This document shows positions 23,994 through 33,489 of a stretch of DNA of 64,000 nt, piece by piece; within the stretch, counting starts at the first letter, position 1, and each line of letters opens with the position of its first letter. The notes below the pieces were generated by a model. That model saw only the letters and a list, made by a program, of their open reading frames with translations, did not search any database and had not been told where the DNA came from. The stretch is taken from NCBI GenBank assembly GCA_016934395.1, contig JAFGSZ010000068.1, positions 1 through 64,000 on the forward strand, in the 5' to 3' direction. The DNA is from Bacteroidales bacterium. GTDB taxonomy: Bacteria; Bacteroidota; Bacteroidia; Bacteroidales; UBA10428. A program made the position numbers and the translations under genes.

Positions 23994-25241
23994 TTATTTT
24001 TTACGTGGTTTGTGAAACGGTTTTTTATTCCGGGTTTTTGAAGAAGGTTTTCCTTTTCTGAAATGGTTAAATTTCTGGTCAGAACGCGCTTTAGGATCAT
24101 AAGCGGGTGCAGCGCCCAGATACTCCGGAACCTGGCCCTTTGGTACCGTTGAATCCAGAAGTTTTTCAATTTTTAAAAACTTGTACTGATCTTTATCGGT
24201 AATAAGGGTAATCGCTTCACCGTTAGACTCGGCTCTGGCGGTACGGCCAATCCGGTGAATATAATCTTCCCCGTCGTGAGGGACATCAAAGTTAACCACA
24301 AGCTCAATATCATCAATATCTATTCCCCGCGAGAGAATATCGGTGGCTACAAGGATATTCAATTTGCGGTTTTTAAAATCGGTCAGCACTTCCTCTCGGT
24401 TCTTCTGGTCGAGATCAGAATGGATATCCATAATGGCAAATCCCGATGTTTTAAGTTCCCTGCTTAATTGTTTGGCCGAAATTTTTGTGGAACAAAATAT
24501 AAGAACACTCTTTAGATTTTTATGTTGTAAAATATCTTTAATAAGCGGAATTTTCTGATTATCATAAACCACATAAGCCAGCTGGGCTATTTTTTCAGGG
24601 GGCTTAGAAAGCGAAATATTAATTTCGGCAGGATTTACAAGCATTTGTCTGGCCAACTCCCTGATTTTTTTTGGGAACGTTGCAGAAAAAAGCAGGCTTT
24701 GTCTTTTTTTAGGAAGGAAGGATAATATTTTAATAATATCATCATTAAATCCCATGTCGAGCATTCTGTCAGCCTCATCAAGAATAAAATATTTTAATCC
24801 CGCAAGGTTCATGTATCCCATATTTAAATGAGCAATTAACCTGCCGGGTGTGCATATGGCTACATCAATTCCGCTTGTTAACGCCTGTTTTTCCCGGGCA
24901 TAAAGCGAACCGTCACCTCCGCCATATACTGCAATTGAACTTACAGAAGTAAAATACGATAATCCTTCCATATGTTGGTTAATCTGTATCGCCAGCTCAC
25001 GGGTGGGTACCACAACCATAGCTTTAATCAGCTCTTCATGCGGGTCGGTTATAATCTTACTTAATACGGGCAGCAAAAAAGCCGCTGTTTTTCCGGTACC
25101 GGTTTGTGCCGAAACAATAATATCTTTTCCTTCTAAAATAATAGGAATGGTTTGCTCCTGTACAGGTGTCGGGTTTTCATAACCCATTGATTCAATTCCT
25201 TCAAGTACTCTTGAATCAAGTCCAAAATTCTTAAAACTCAC
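23994..25241 (-). CDS. rhlE: DEAD-box ATP-dependent RNA helicase, RhlE-like
   Basis: A 415-residue RNA helicase for rRNA maturation or mRNA remodelling. Motifs in order: the Q motif around NPTPVQEQT, AQTGTGKT (I), PTRELA (Ia), TPGR (Ib), DEADRMLDMGF (II), SAT (III), STKISAKQLSREL (IV region), ATDILSRGIDID (V) and HRIGRTAR (VI). A short basic tail ending KKPFHKPRKK would bind RNA. The RhlE subfamily assignment rests on size and the basic tail. A -7-like TACTTTTG lies about 65 nt upstream. Confidence 0.93.
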   Translation of the reverse strand: MSFKNFGLDSRVLEGIESMGYENPTPVQEQTIPIILEGKDIIVSAQTGTGKTAAFLLPVLSKIITDPHEELIKAMVVVPTRELAIQINQHMEGLSYFTSVSSIAVYGGGDGSLYAREKQALTSGIDVAICTPGRLIAHLNMGYMNLAGLKYFILDEADRMLDMGFNDDIIKILSFLPKKRQSLLFSATFPKKIRELARQMLVNPAEINISLSKPPEKIAQLAYVVYDNQKIPLIKDILQHKNLKSVLIFCSTKISAKQLSRELKTSGFAIMDIHSDLDQKNREEVLTDFKNRKLNILVATDILSRGIDIDDIELVVNFDVPHDGEDYIHRIGRTARAESNGEAITLITDKDQYKFLKIEKLLDSTVPKGQVPEYLGAAPAYDPKARSDQKFNHFRKGKPSSKTRNKKPFHKPRKK

Positions 25242-25303
25242 TATATTTTCCTCAAACTAATTAATACTTTTTAATATATTACTTTACTGTAATTTTGATA
25301 TTG

Positions 25304-25311
25304 CAAAAGTA
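25304..25311 (-). promoter_or_regulatory. Putative -7 element (TACTTTTG) of the helicase gene
   Basis: The complement reads TACTTTTG followed by C, matching TAnnTTTG. It would give a leader of about 55-60 nt; cold-inducible helicase genes often have long leaders. No clear -33 TTTG. Confidence 0.4.
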
Positions 25312-25386
25312 ATAAATAATAATGAGTTAACAGGATTTTTAGTACAATGGTGTTTTGAAGATAGCAACAATTTAATTGATGTATGC

Positions 25387-25800
25387 CTATCGCTTCTTTA
25401 GTTCCATTATATTCTGTGGTTTTTCAAGGCTTTTAAATCCAAATTGTTTATAAAATTCGTGGGCATCATCAGTACCCAAACGCCAGGTTTTTATGCCATA
25501 AAAATCAGCAAAATCCAGAATATAACTAAACAGGTATGTTCCTAATCCTTTTTTTCTGTATGGTTCAATAATAAACACATCCAGAATCCAGGCAGTAACA
25601 GCGTAATCGGTAATCACCCGGGTAAATCCTATTTGTTCATGGTCTTTATAGAGTCCAAAACATACTGAATGATCAATAGATTTTACAACTTCATCGTATG
25701 TTCGCCCTTTTGCCCAATAAGACCGGTTACTTAAAAAATTGTGAATTAAGCCGATATCGAGATTCAGCTTATCAGTGGAAATGGTAAATTCTTCTTCCAT
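25387..25800 (-). CDS. GNAT-family N-acetyltransferase
   Basis: 137 residues with the GNAT fold: WILDVFIIEPYRKKGLGTYLF contains the acetyl-CoA-binding R-x-x-G-x-G/A motif, and TWRLGTDDAHEFYKQFGF is the C-terminal motif B region. It resembles single-domain proteins of the YitI/GNAT class with the sequence HSVCFGLYKDHEQIGFTR at motif C/D. The substrate is unknown. It is separated from the helicase gene by 145 bp. Confidence 0.85.
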   Translation of the reverse strand: MEEEFTISTDKLNLDIGLIHNFLSNRSYWAKGRTYDEVVKSIDHSVCFGLYKDHEQIGFTRVITDYAVTAWILDVFIIEPYRKKGLGTYLFSYILDFADFYGIKTWRLGTDDAHEFYKQFGFKSLEKPQNIMELKKR

Positions 25801-26006
25801 GGCTGAGATTGAAGTGGATATAAATATGTGTTTTAAAGTTCTGACAATTATTCAAAGATAAAAACTATAAATAGTTTACCAAATTAATAGACTGTTCGTG
25901 TGCTTATGAAAAGATCAAAAATTAAAACAAAAACGGTTTTTTTGAAATTAATTTAACAGATCGGGAGTAAAAAAATAATTCTTTTTAGCCATAACTAAAA
26001 ATAATA

Positions 26007-26038
26007 TTTCTGCTTTCGGCTGAATTTCTATATTTTTG
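26007..26038 (+). promoter_or_regulatory. Putative promoter for the GT39-GT2 operon
   Basis: TTTC (26007-26010), 20 nt, then TATTTTTG (26031-26038), close to the TTTG / TAnnTTTG consensus. The ATG follows 19 nt later. Confidence 0.4.
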
Positions 26039-26056
26039 GCTCCAAACTAGCTTTTT

Positions 26057-27640
26057 ATGAATAATAAAAACCTTCCACAGGTATATACAATAATTGTAAT
26101 CGTTAGTATAATCTTACTTCTGCCAGCACTGTTAATAAATCTTGGTTTACTCAGACTCATAGATGATGAGGGAATACGTGCATTGGTAGCGCTGGAAATG
26201 AAGGTAAAAGGAGAATGGATTACGCCAACCTTATCAGGAGAATTATACTTTAAAAAACCACCTGTATTTAACTGGATCATCTTGCTCTTTTTTACCATTA
26301 CGGGTAAATTTTCGGAATTTTATTATCGTTTGCCAAACATTGTATTTCTGTTAATTTATACTTTTTCAATTTATTTTGTAATTCAAAAGAGATATTCGCG
26401 GCGTCTGGGATTTTTGGCCGGTATGCTTTTTCTTGTTAGCGCCAGGGTATTAATTTATGAATCGATATTTGCATTGATCGATGTAACCTATTCCTGGCTG
26501 ATCTTTCTAAGCATTATTTTCATTTATAATTATTATGAAAAACGACAATTTCTTAAACTCTTTTTAGTTTCATATACACTCACTGCCATAACAGTATTAA
26601 TGAAAGGTATACCTTCAATTGCCATTCAGGGAATAACGCTGTTAATTATTTTTATTGGCAATAATAATTTCAGGAAATTATTTTCCTGGAAACACTTAGT
26701 TGGTGCCTTGCCATTTTTCTTAATTGTTGGCGGGTATTATTATCTCTATTATTTAAGAAATACAGAAAGTTTTCCCCTGTTGTTGGGATCATTATTTAGT
26801 GAATCAGCAGACAAATCTGCACTGGGATTTAATTTTTCTGAAACCATAAAACAATTTTTTAATAATTCTGCCGAAGTGTTTTATAGCTTTTTACCAGGCA
26901 CCCTTATTGTTTTTTTCCTTTTTAAAAAGAAACCCTTAGAGCTAATAAAAAAGGATAGTTTTCTATTATACATATCACGTGTTTTTATTTTTAATATTCT
27001 TATTTTTTTATTTTCTCCTGTAGTATACATGAGATACTTTTTAATGTTAATGCCGCTGTTGTTTATCCTGTTTGTTTTTTATTATGAGCATCACAAACAA
27101 AACAATACGATACATGTAAGAATACTGGATTTTGTTTTTTTAATTATTTCTATTGCTATTGGAGCAGGAGTGCTTGTTTATCCGCTGATTAAACAGACGG
27201 GGTTTGTATCTTATGCATGGTTAAAGGCAATAATATTATTTGTGGCCATGGGAATAGTACTTGTTATTTTGATAAAACAAAAACAATACAGGCTGGAGTT
27301 GCTGATCATTATGTTGCTTTTTTTTCGGATAGGGTTTAATTTTTTTGTTATACCTTCACGTGTACATAACCATTGGGAAATAAGGGAAAGAGAAAATGCA
27401 ATAGCTTTGAGCGCAGCAACAAAAGATGAAAAAATGTATTTATATAATACCAGGATTAATTACAGTACCTTGTATTATTTAACAGCCGCCCGTATGGATA
27501 TTATTGAATGTACTGCTGAATTCGATCATCCCGGGTATTATATTGTATTTGATCCGGAAAATACATTCGCTGATCAAACAGTATATAAATTTCAAATTGC
27601 AGATCGTAAGAAAATAATGAGTGTAATTAAACTTGATTAA
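26057..27640 (+). CDS. GT39/ArnT-like membrane glycosyltransferase
   Basis: 527 residues and about 11-12 predicted helices. The first periplasmic loop carries the signature RLIDDEGIRALVALEM with the acidic pair expected to be catalytic, then YFKKPPVFNW, typical of polyprenyl-phosphate-sugar dependent transferases such as ArnT and PMT. It would transfer a sugar from a lipid carrier to an acceptor (lipid A, protein or surface glycan) on the periplasmic side. The GT2 gene 12 bp downstream likely makes the lipid-linked donor. The acceptor is unknown. Confidence 0.85.
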   Translation: MNNKNLPQVYTIIVIVSIILLLPALLINLGLLRLIDDEGIRALVALEMKVKGEWITPTLSGELYFKKPPVFNWIILLFFTITGKFSEFYYRLPNIVFLLIYTFSIYFVIQKRYSRRLGFLAGMLFLVSARVLIYESIFALIDVTYSWLIFLSIIFIYNYYEKRQFLKLFLVSYTLTAITVLMKGIPSIAIQGITLLIIFIGNNNFRKLFSWKHLVGALPFFLIVGGYYYLYYLRNTESFPLLLGSLFSESADKSALGFNFSETIKQFFNNSAEVFYSFLPGTLIVFFLFKKKPLELIKKDSFLLYISRVFIFNILIFLFSPVVYMRYFLMLMPLLFILFVFYYEHHKQNNTIHVRILDFVFLIISIAIGAGVLVYPLIKQTGFVSYAWLKAIILFVAMGIVLVILIKQKQYRLELLIIMLLFFRIGFNFFVIPSRVHNHWEIRERENAIALSAATKDEKMYLYNTRINYSTLYYLTAARMDIIECTAEFDHPGYYIVFDPENTFADQTVYKFQIADRKKIMSVIKLD

Positions 27641-27652
27641 CAAAATAGAATA

Positions 27653-28588
27653 ATGAAGTTATCGGTAGTAATTTGTGTATACAACGAAGAATTAAATATT
27701 AAACCCCTGGTTTCAGAATTGTTTAATTCTTTGCAGGGAATAGAATTTGAAATCATCTATGTAGACGATGGGTCAAGTGATAATACAGTAACTGAAATTA
27801 AATCAATTAACAGTAAAAACATTACGCTTATTGAACTGAAAAGAAATTTCGGTCAGAGCTCTGCATTGGCAGCAGGAATTGATATAGCCACCGGAGAATA
27901 TATTGCCACCATGGATGGAGATATGCAAAACGATCCGGCAGATCTTGCTGATATGTTAAAACTGGCCGAAGATGAAAACTGGGATATGGTAGCCGGAAAC
28001 CGTTCAAACCGTAAAGACGGATTTATCCTGAGAAAGTTTCCGAGTGCAATTGCAAACTGGATAATCCGGCGTTCAACAGGTTTGAAGATTAAGGATTTTG
28101 GATGCACCATCAGGATTTTTAAATCCGAAATTGCCAAGAACCTTGGCTTATATGGTGAAATGCACAGGTTTATCCCTGTTCTTGCCTATTTGCAGGGAGC
28201 ATCCATAACACAGGTAGATGTAAAACATCATCCCCGAACAAAAGGAAAATCAAAATACGGAATTAACCGGACTTTTAAAGTGTTGCCCGATCTTTTGCTT
28301 ACGTTGTTTTTTAAAAGATACATGCAGAAGCCGATGCAATTGTTTGGCGGAATGGGATTGTTACTGCTTTTTATTGGTGTTGCACTGAATTTCTACCTGT
28401 TAGTTTTAAAAATTCTTGGAAATGATATTTGGGGTAAACCCCTGCTTATTCTCGCGGTAATCACACTTTTGGGTGGCATACAATTAATAACTATTGGTAT
28501 TGTGGTCGAGATACAGATGCGAACCTATTATGAATCCCAGAATAAAAAACAATATTCCATCCGGCAAATTTCCAAAGGAGAAAAGTAA
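27653..28588 (+). CDS. GT2 polyprenyl-phosphate glycosyltransferase (DPM1/ArnC-like)
   Basis: 311 residues. The cytoplasmic catalytic domain starts SVVICVYNEE and has DDGSSDNT and the metal-binding DGDMQNDP. It is followed by two C-terminal helices (about 235-260 and 270-295) that anchor it in the inner membrane. This layout is that of enzymes charging undecaprenyl phosphate with a sugar from a nucleotide donor. It is co-transcribed with the GT39 gene and probably supplies its donor. Sugar identity is unknown. Confidence 0.9.
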   Translation: MKLSVVICVYNEELNIKPLVSELFNSLQGIEFEIIYVDDGSSDNTVTEIKSINSKNITLIELKRNFGQSSALAAGIDIATGEYIATMDGDMQNDPADLADMLKLAEDENWDMVAGNRSNRKDGFILRKFPSAIANWIIRRSTGLKIKDFGCTIRIFKSEIAKNLGLYGEMHRFIPVLAYLQGASITQVDVKHHPRTKGKSKYGINRTFKVLPDLLLTLFFKRYMQKPMQLFGGMGLLLLFIGVALNFYLLVLKILGNDIWGKPLLILAVITLLGGIQLITIGIVVEIQMRTYYESQNKKQYSIRQISKGEK

Positions 28589-28605
28589 ACGTTCATCAAA
28601 TCCGT

Positions 28606-28632
28606 ATAAAAAAATACCAGCGCATACTGGCA
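28606..28632 (-). terminator. Short minus-strand terminator-like hairpin
   Basis: ccag / ctgg arms around cgcata (28617-28630) with a T-run on the minus strand (plus tataaaaaaata). It would end a minus-strand transcript; the only candidate upstream is the remnant at 28633-28739. Confidence 0.35.
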
Positions 28633-28739
28633 TTATAATCGATTTACCCAAAAGTTTGTTTCTTTAATATAATTGGCGAACATACCCGGATTTTTAAAAA
28701 TGGAATATGCTTCTGTAATTTCATTAATTTTTCTTCTTT
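28633..28739 (-). pseudogene. Possible J-domain (DnaJ-like) remnant
   Basis: The minus frame reads KINEITEAYSIFKNPGMF and stops at 28633. This resembles helix III and the start of helix IV of J-domains (E.I.EAY..L..P). No HPD motif or start codon is found upstream, where a TAA interrupts the frame. If real, it is the last piece of a lost gene. The match is short. Confidence 0.25.
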
Positions 28740-29009
28740 AGTAAATCTTAGGATATAAAATTTTATTTATAAGATGACCTGAGTCTAATCGTCTAAAATC
28801 ATGATTTTAAACATATATTTTCGATTTTAATTTTTGAATCAGGTAAAAATTTATTCTTTACATTTGTTTAAGAAAAACAGGTTTTAATTTCCTGTTATTG
28901 TATCTATCGATATCTTGAATTTAACTTTCATACGGAATTTTTTTCACGAACCTGATTATTTCAATTTTAAGGAATAAAAAACAGATTGTTACAACTTTTA
29001 TACTGATTT
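28740..29009. other. AT-rich intergenic region before the decarboxylase operon
   Basis: No gene. A weak inverted repeat aacagg/cctgtt lies near 28875-28898. The promoter of the mmd operon should be here, but I cannot identify it with confidence. Confidence 0.4.
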
Positions 29010-30569
29010 ATGAACAGCCGGCAAAAAATTAAAGAATTAATAGAATTAAGGGAAAAAGCAAAACTGGGGGGAGGTCTGGAACGGATCGAATCACAGCATA
29101 ATAAAGGCAAACATACTGCGCGCGAACGAATCGATATTTTACTTGATGAAGGGAGTTTTGAAGAATATGATATGTTTGTAACACACCGATGTACTGATTT
29201 TGGTCTTGAAGAGCAAAAATTCCTGGCCGACGGGGTAGTCACCGGACATGGTACAATTGACGGGAGGGTGGTGTATGTTTTTGCCCAGGATTTTACAGTG
29301 TTTGGAGGCTCATTATCAGAAACCCATGCAAAAAAAATCTGTAAAATATTAGACCAGGCTATGAAGGTTGGCGCTCCGGTAATCGGTATTAACGACAGCG
29401 GAGGAGCGCGCATACAGGAAGGGGTAAACAGTCTGGCTGGATATGCCGAGATTTTTGAAAGAAACATACTGGCATCCGGAGTAATCCCTCAGATTTCTGC
29501 AATTTTCGGACCTTGTGCCGGAGGCGCTGTGTACAGCCCGGCCCTGACAGATTTTATAATAATGAATGATAAAACAAGCTATATGTTTGTTACAGGGCCT
29601 AAGGTTACCAAAACCGTTACCGGGGAAAAAATATCCATTGAAGATCTTGGGGGTCCGGAAGTACACGCTTCACGGTCAGGTGTTGCACATTTTGTATCTG
29701 AAGATGAAGAAGAAGGACTGTTGCTGATTCGGAAATTATTAAGCTATCTGCCGCAAAACAACCTGGAAGATCCACCTTTGACAGAGAATAATGATCCTAT
29801 AGACCGTATGGAAGATGACCTGAATGATGTTATTCCAGATGATCCGATTAAGCCATATGATGTAACCGATATTATTCACCTGATTGCCGATGAACATGAG
29901 TTTCTGGAAGTTCATCAGAAGTATGCCCGGAATATTGTTGTTGGTTTTGCTACATTCGGGGGTATGCCGGTAGGGATTGTTGCCAATCAGCCAAATTACC
30001 TTGCCGGTGTGCTCGATATTGAAGCCTCGCGAAAAGCAGCACGATTTGTAAGGTTTTGTGATGCCTTTAATATCCCTTTGGTTACGCTGGTGGATGTTCC
30101 CGGATTTTTACCGGGCAGTGCCCAGGAATATGGCGGTATTATCATTCATGGGGCCAAACTTTTATTTGCCTATGGCGAAGCTACTGTGCCAAAGATTACC
30201 ATTACCTTGCGGAAATCCTATGGTGGCGCTCACGACGTGATGAGTTCAAAACAACTCAGGGGAGATATCAATTACGCCTGGCCTGCGGCAGAAATTGCTG
30301 TGATGGGAACTAAAGGAGCTATTGAAATTCTGGAAGGAAAAAATATAAACAAAATTGATTCTTCCGAAGAAGCTCAAAAATATTTGGAAGAAAAAGAGGA
30401 AGAATACCGCCAAAAATTTGCCACCCCATATGAAGCGGCAAAATACGGATACATCGATGATGTTATTGAACCGCGTAATACCCGTTTCCGAATAATTCGC
30501 GCATTGCGCACCTTAGCCACGAAAAAGGAAACGATACCGGCTAAAAAACATTCAAATATTCCACTTTAA
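29010..30569 (+). CDS. mmdA: Methylmalonyl-CoA decarboxylase alpha (carboxyltransferase) subunit
   Basis: A 519-residue biotin-dependent carboxyltransferase that moves the carboxyl group of (S)-methylmalonyl-CoA onto biotin, releasing propionyl-CoA. The acyl-CoA carboxylase beta fold shows [19 protein letters not shown], the oxyanion-type [13 protein letters not shown], and in the second half [20 protein letters not shown]. On its own it could be a propionyl-CoA carboxylase beta subunit. The following OadG-like, biotin-carrier and OadB genes show it belongs to a membrane decarboxylase. First gene of a four-gene operon; 12 bp to the next. Confidence 0.93.
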   Translation: MNSRQKIKELIELREKAKLGGGLERIESQHNKGKHTARERIDILLDEGSFEEYDMFVTHRCTDFGLEEQKFLADGVVTGHGTIDGRVVYVFAQDFTVFGGSLSETHAKKICKILDQAMKVGAPVIGINDSGGARIQEGVNSLAGYAEIFERNILASGVIPQISAIFGPCAGGAVYSPALTDFIIMNDKTSYMFVTGPKVTKTVTGEKISIEDLGGPEVHASRSGVAHFVSEDEEEGLLLIRKLLSYLPQNNLEDPPLTENNDPIDRMEDDLNDVIPDDPIKPYDVTDIIHLIADEHEFLEVHQKYARNIVVGFATFGGMPVGIVANQPNYLAGVLDIEASRKAARFVRFCDAFNIPLVTLVDVPGFLPGSAQEYGGIIIHGAKLLFAYGEATVPKITITLRKSYGGAHDVMSSKQLRGDINYAWPAAEIAVMGTKGAIEILEGKNINKIDSSEEAQKYLEEKEEEYRQKFATPYEAAKYGYIDDVIEPRNTRFRIIRALRTLATKKETIPAKKHSNIPL

Positions 30570-30581
30570 TAAATAAAAAAA

Positions 30582-30953
30582 ATGATTCCGGGATCCATAA
30601 CATTCGATGTAACAAAAATTTCAGGTAATGAAATTATGATTTCCATTGTGGGGTATGTTATTGTTTTTATTGCCCTGGTAGTATTGTATTTTGTGTTTTT
30701 TAACCTGCCCAAGGTTATTAAGTTTAATATCAGACGGAAGTTACTTAAACTGGGAAAAATCAAACAAATAGATAGTATACAGGAAGATATTAGCGGAGAA
30801 GTAAATGCGGCAATTAGTATGGCCCTTTATTTACATTTTAATGAATTGCACGACGAGGAGAGTCATATTATGACTATTAAACGGGTAGCGAGGACATATT
30901 CGCCATGGAGCTCTAAAATTTATTCTGTACGTAATTATTTTAACCGACCATAA
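30582..30953 (+). CDS. mmdD: OadG/MmdD-family small membrane subunit
   Basis: 123 residues with one transmembrane helix (about residues 20-45) followed by a basic cytoplasmic region and a C-terminal tail ending in NRP. Subunits of this type hold the carboxyltransferase to the membrane pump. Sequence conservation is low in this family, so the call rests on size, topology and position between mmdA and the biotin carrier. Confidence 0.8.
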   Translation: MIPGSITFDVTKISGNEIMISIVGYVIVFIALVVLYFVFFNLPKVIKFNIRRKLLKLGKIKQIDSIQEDISGEVNAAISMALYLHFNELHDEESHIMTIKRVARTYSPWSSKIYSVRNYFNRP

Positions 30954-30968
30954 ACTGAAGATATACCC

Positions 30969-31388
30969 ATGCAGAAATTTAAGTTTACGATCCGAGGAAA
31001 CGATTATGATGTGGAAATTAAAAATTTCGAAGAAAATATTGCCATTATTGAGGTGAATGGAACATCGTATGAAGTAGAAATCCACAGGGAGATTAAAACA
31101 ACCAAAACACCAAAGCTGGTGCGTAATGTAATTTCGGGCAAAGAAGAAAAAATTGAAAAGAAAGATGGCGGCGCTTCCACCCCGGTTGTGGCCCCCTTAC
31201 CAGGTATTATTCTTTCGGTGAAAGTAAATATAGGTGATATTGTAAAAAAGGGGGACACGCTGCTCATAATGGAAGCCATGAAAATGGAGAATAATATTAT
31301 GGCTGAAAAAGAAGGGGTTGTAGAAAGCATTAAAGTAAAACCAGGAGATTCGGTATTACAGGGCGATGTTTTAATAGAAACGATTTAG
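30969..31388 (+). CDS. mmdC: Biotin carboxyl carrier subunit of methylmalonyl-CoA decarboxylase
   Basis: 139 residues. The C-terminal biotinyl domain contains the biotinylation site EAMKMEN, with the two half-motifs PLPGIILSVKVNIGDIVKKG and VKPGDSVLQGD. The N-terminal part binds the other subunits, and there is no Ala/Pro-rich hinge. Biotin shuttles CO2 between MmdA and the MmdB pump. It lies 15 bp after mmdD and 6 bp before mmdB. Confidence 0.93.
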   Translation: MQKFKFTIRGNDYDVEIKNFEENIAIIEVNGTSYEVEIHREIKTTKTPKLVRNVISGKEEKIEKKDGGASTPVVAPLPGIILSVKVNIGDIVKKGDTLLIMEAMKMENNIMAEKEGVVESIKVKPGDSVLQGDVLIETI

Positions 31389-31394
31389 CGTATT

Positions 31395-32741
31395 ATGAAA
31401 AAGTTTATAGTTGTTTTAGTAATTCTCTCAATTATTTCCCTGTTGCATAGCGCATTTATCGAACCCGAAAAAAAACAGGAGAAAACAGAAAAAGATTACA
31501 TTGAGAATATAAATACCTTACCTGCACACGAACATCTGAATAATAAAGCAGCATCGCTCATATTTCAGGGCCTTGAAAAGTTTTATGAATATACGGGATT
31601 TCGTAATGTTACACGCGGTCATGTAGTGATGATCTTGGTGGGATTGTTTTTTATTTTTCTGGCCATAAAATATAATTATGAACCATTGTTGCTAATACCT
31701 ATTGGCACCGGAATTATTATTGGCAATATTCCCTTTCTGCAAGGTGAAAATATTGATCTTCAGCTGGGGATTTACCAGTCGGGGAGCGTATTAAATTACC
31801 TGTATTTTGGGGTGTTAAAAGGAATTTATCCCCCGCTTATTTTTCTGGGTATCGGGGCCATGACAGATTTTTCGTCCCTGATCTCAAATCCCCGATTAAT
31901 GCTGTTGGGTGCAGCAGCTCAGATAGGAATTTTTCTTACTTTTTTAGGTGCGCTGGCATTGGGGTTTTACCCTTCGGAAGCCGGTGCAATTGGAATTATT
32001 GGTGGCGCTGACGGCCCCACTGCCATTTTTTTATCTTCAAAACTAGCCAACGGGATCAACATTTTACCCGATGGTACTACTGTAAAAAACCTTATCGGCC
32101 CGATTGCAATAGCTGCATATTCGTATATGGCGCTGGTTCCTGTAATTCAACCTCCAATAATGCGATTACTCACAACTAAAAAACAGCGGTTGATTAAAAT
32201 GAAACCTCCGCGGGCAGTTTCAAAACCGGAAAAAATAATGTTTCCGCTAATCGGTCTTATCCTCACTACATTTATTTCACCCAGTGCGCTTCCCTTGCTG
32301 GGCATGCTTTTTTTCGGTAACATTTTAAAAGAATCTACAGTAACCAACCGCCTGGCTGAAACCGCCCGTACATCGCTTATCGACATAGTTACTATTGTAC
32401 TGGGATTAACCGTGGGCGCTTCCACCCAGGCCGATGTGTTTCTGACCTCCGAATCCATATTGATTTTTCTTCTCGGGGCTATCTCCTTTATGCTTGCCAC
32501 GGCAGGCGGAGTAATTTTTGCACAGGTAATGAACCTGTTTCTTAAAACGGGAAGTAAGATTAATCCGCTTATTGGGGCAGCCGGTGTTTCTGCTGTTCCG
32601 GACAGCGCCAGGGTAGTGCAGAATATGGGATTAAAAGAAGACCCGTCAAATCATTTACTTATGCATGCCATGGCGCCCAATGTGGCCGGGGTAATTGGTT
32701 CGGCTGTAGCTGCCGGTATTTTGCTGAGTTTTTTGTTGTAA
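31395..32741 (+). CDS. mmdB: Na+-translocating decarboxylase beta subunit (OadB/MmdB)
   Basis: A 448-residue membrane pump that decarboxylates carboxybiotin and expels Na+. Conserved OadB segments are GIIGGADGPTAIFLSSKLA, the Na+ site region, and DSARVVQNMG near the C-terminus. The N-terminus carries an additional ~80 residues (a signal-like helix, a charged stretch ending near residue 55, then a further helix), longer than classic OadB but seen in Bacteroidetes versions. Last gene of the operon; the Na+ gradient it forms can serve the SSS symporter and the SLC13 carrier in this window. Confidence 0.93.
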   Translation: MKKFIVVLVILSIISLLHSAFIEPEKKQEKTEKDYIENINTLPAHEHLNNKAASLIFQGLEKFYEYTGFRNVTRGHVVMILVGLFFIFLAIKYNYEPLLLIPIGTGIIIGNIPFLQGENIDLQLGIYQSGSVLNYLYFGVLKGIYPPLIFLGIGAMTDFSSLISNPRLMLLGAAAQIGIFLTFLGALALGFYPSEAGAIGIIGGADGPTAIFLSSKLANGINILPDGTTVKNLIGPIAIAAYSYMALVPVIQPPIMRLLTTKKQRLIKMKPPRAVSKPEKIMFPLIGLILTTFISPSALPLLGMLFFGNILKESTVTNRLAETARTSLIDIVTIVLGLTVGASTQADVFLTSESILIFLLGAISFMLATAGGVIFAQVMNLFLKTGSKINPLIGAAGVSAVPDSARVVQNMGLKEDPSNHLLMHAMAPNVAGVIGSAVAAGILLSFLL

Positions 32742-32749
32742 TTAAAAAA

Positions 32750-32782
32750 AGCTGCCTTCATCAGGCAGCTAATATTATTTTT
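32750..32782. terminator. Bidirectional terminator between mmdB and the DUF4956 gene
   Basis: agctgcc (32750-32756) and ggcagct (32764-32770) form a 7-bp stem. On the minus strand seven T follow directly; on the plus strand a looser T-rich run follows. It serves both convergent operons. Confidence 0.75.
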
Positions 32783-32796
32783 ACTATAGACAGGAT

Positions 32797-33489
32797 TTAT
32801 TCATCATCTTCATCCGGCGTGTAAAAATCATCGTATTCCGGAATATGATTGTCTGCCTCATAATAAAATATTTTAATACGAGCCGTATCTCTTAAAAAAT
32901 CAATCCGGCCAATCTCAATTCTTCTGATAGTAATGCCGGTCCTTTCTTCCAGATCTTTTAATAACTCCTCACGCTTATCGGGACGTATCAGATTAATTTT
33001 TTCATATAAGATGGTTTTACTCGATTCATGCTTTAACAGAAAAACCTTTTCTAACAGAAAAGTAATAAGTACAATTACGAGATTGGTAAAAACCAGTTCA
33101 GCATAACTTACCTTTTTATTTGCCAGGGCATTAATTACCGAGATACCGATAATAATGAACAGATAGGTCATTTCCTTAATCGGGATCGGATTAGTACGAT
33201 AACGAATGATCCCGAAAACGGCAAATAGTCCAAGGGCAAAGCCTAACTGCAGTTTTACATTATCCAGTAAAAAACATAATAAAAATACACTTGAACCAAT
33301 AAGGATATTCGTGAATAAATAATCCTTACGTTGTGTAACAGGATAATATAAGTACCTGACCAGAATAACCGTAACTAAGAGGTTAAAACTAAAACGGGTA
33401 ACCAGTTCTAAAAAATCTACCGAATCGATAAGATTTATTCCAAATATTTCGGGCGATTTAGCCGCGAGAGTAATTAAATTAAGCGTCAT
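32797..33489 (-). CDS. DUF4956 membrane protein
   Basis: 230 residues: four predicted helices in the first ~130 residues (with the FALGLFAVFGIIRYRTNPI stretch that is characteristic of DUF4956), then a cytoplasmic C-terminal domain ending in acidic residues. Function is unknown. DUF4956 proteins are repeatedly found beside VTC-domain polyphosphate-polymerase-like proteins, and here the two genes overlap by 11 bp, implying coupled translation. Last gene of a four-gene operon. Confidence 0.88.
   Translation of the reverse strand: MTLNLITLAAKSPEIFGINLIDSVDFLELVTRFSFNLLVTVILVRYLYYPVTQRKDYLFTNILIGSSVFLLCFLLDNVKLQLGFALGLFAVFGIIRYRTNPIPIKEMTYLFIIIGISVINALANKKVSYAELVFTNLVIVLITFLLEKVFLLKHESSKTILYEKINLIRPDKREELLKDLEERTGITIRRIEIGRIDFLRDTARIKIFYYEADNHIPEYDDFYTPDEDDE

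Noticed and set aside
28967-29467. 166-codon minus-strand ORF
   Set aside because: Antisense to the 5' part of mmdA; serine/proline-rich composition typical of antisense shadows.
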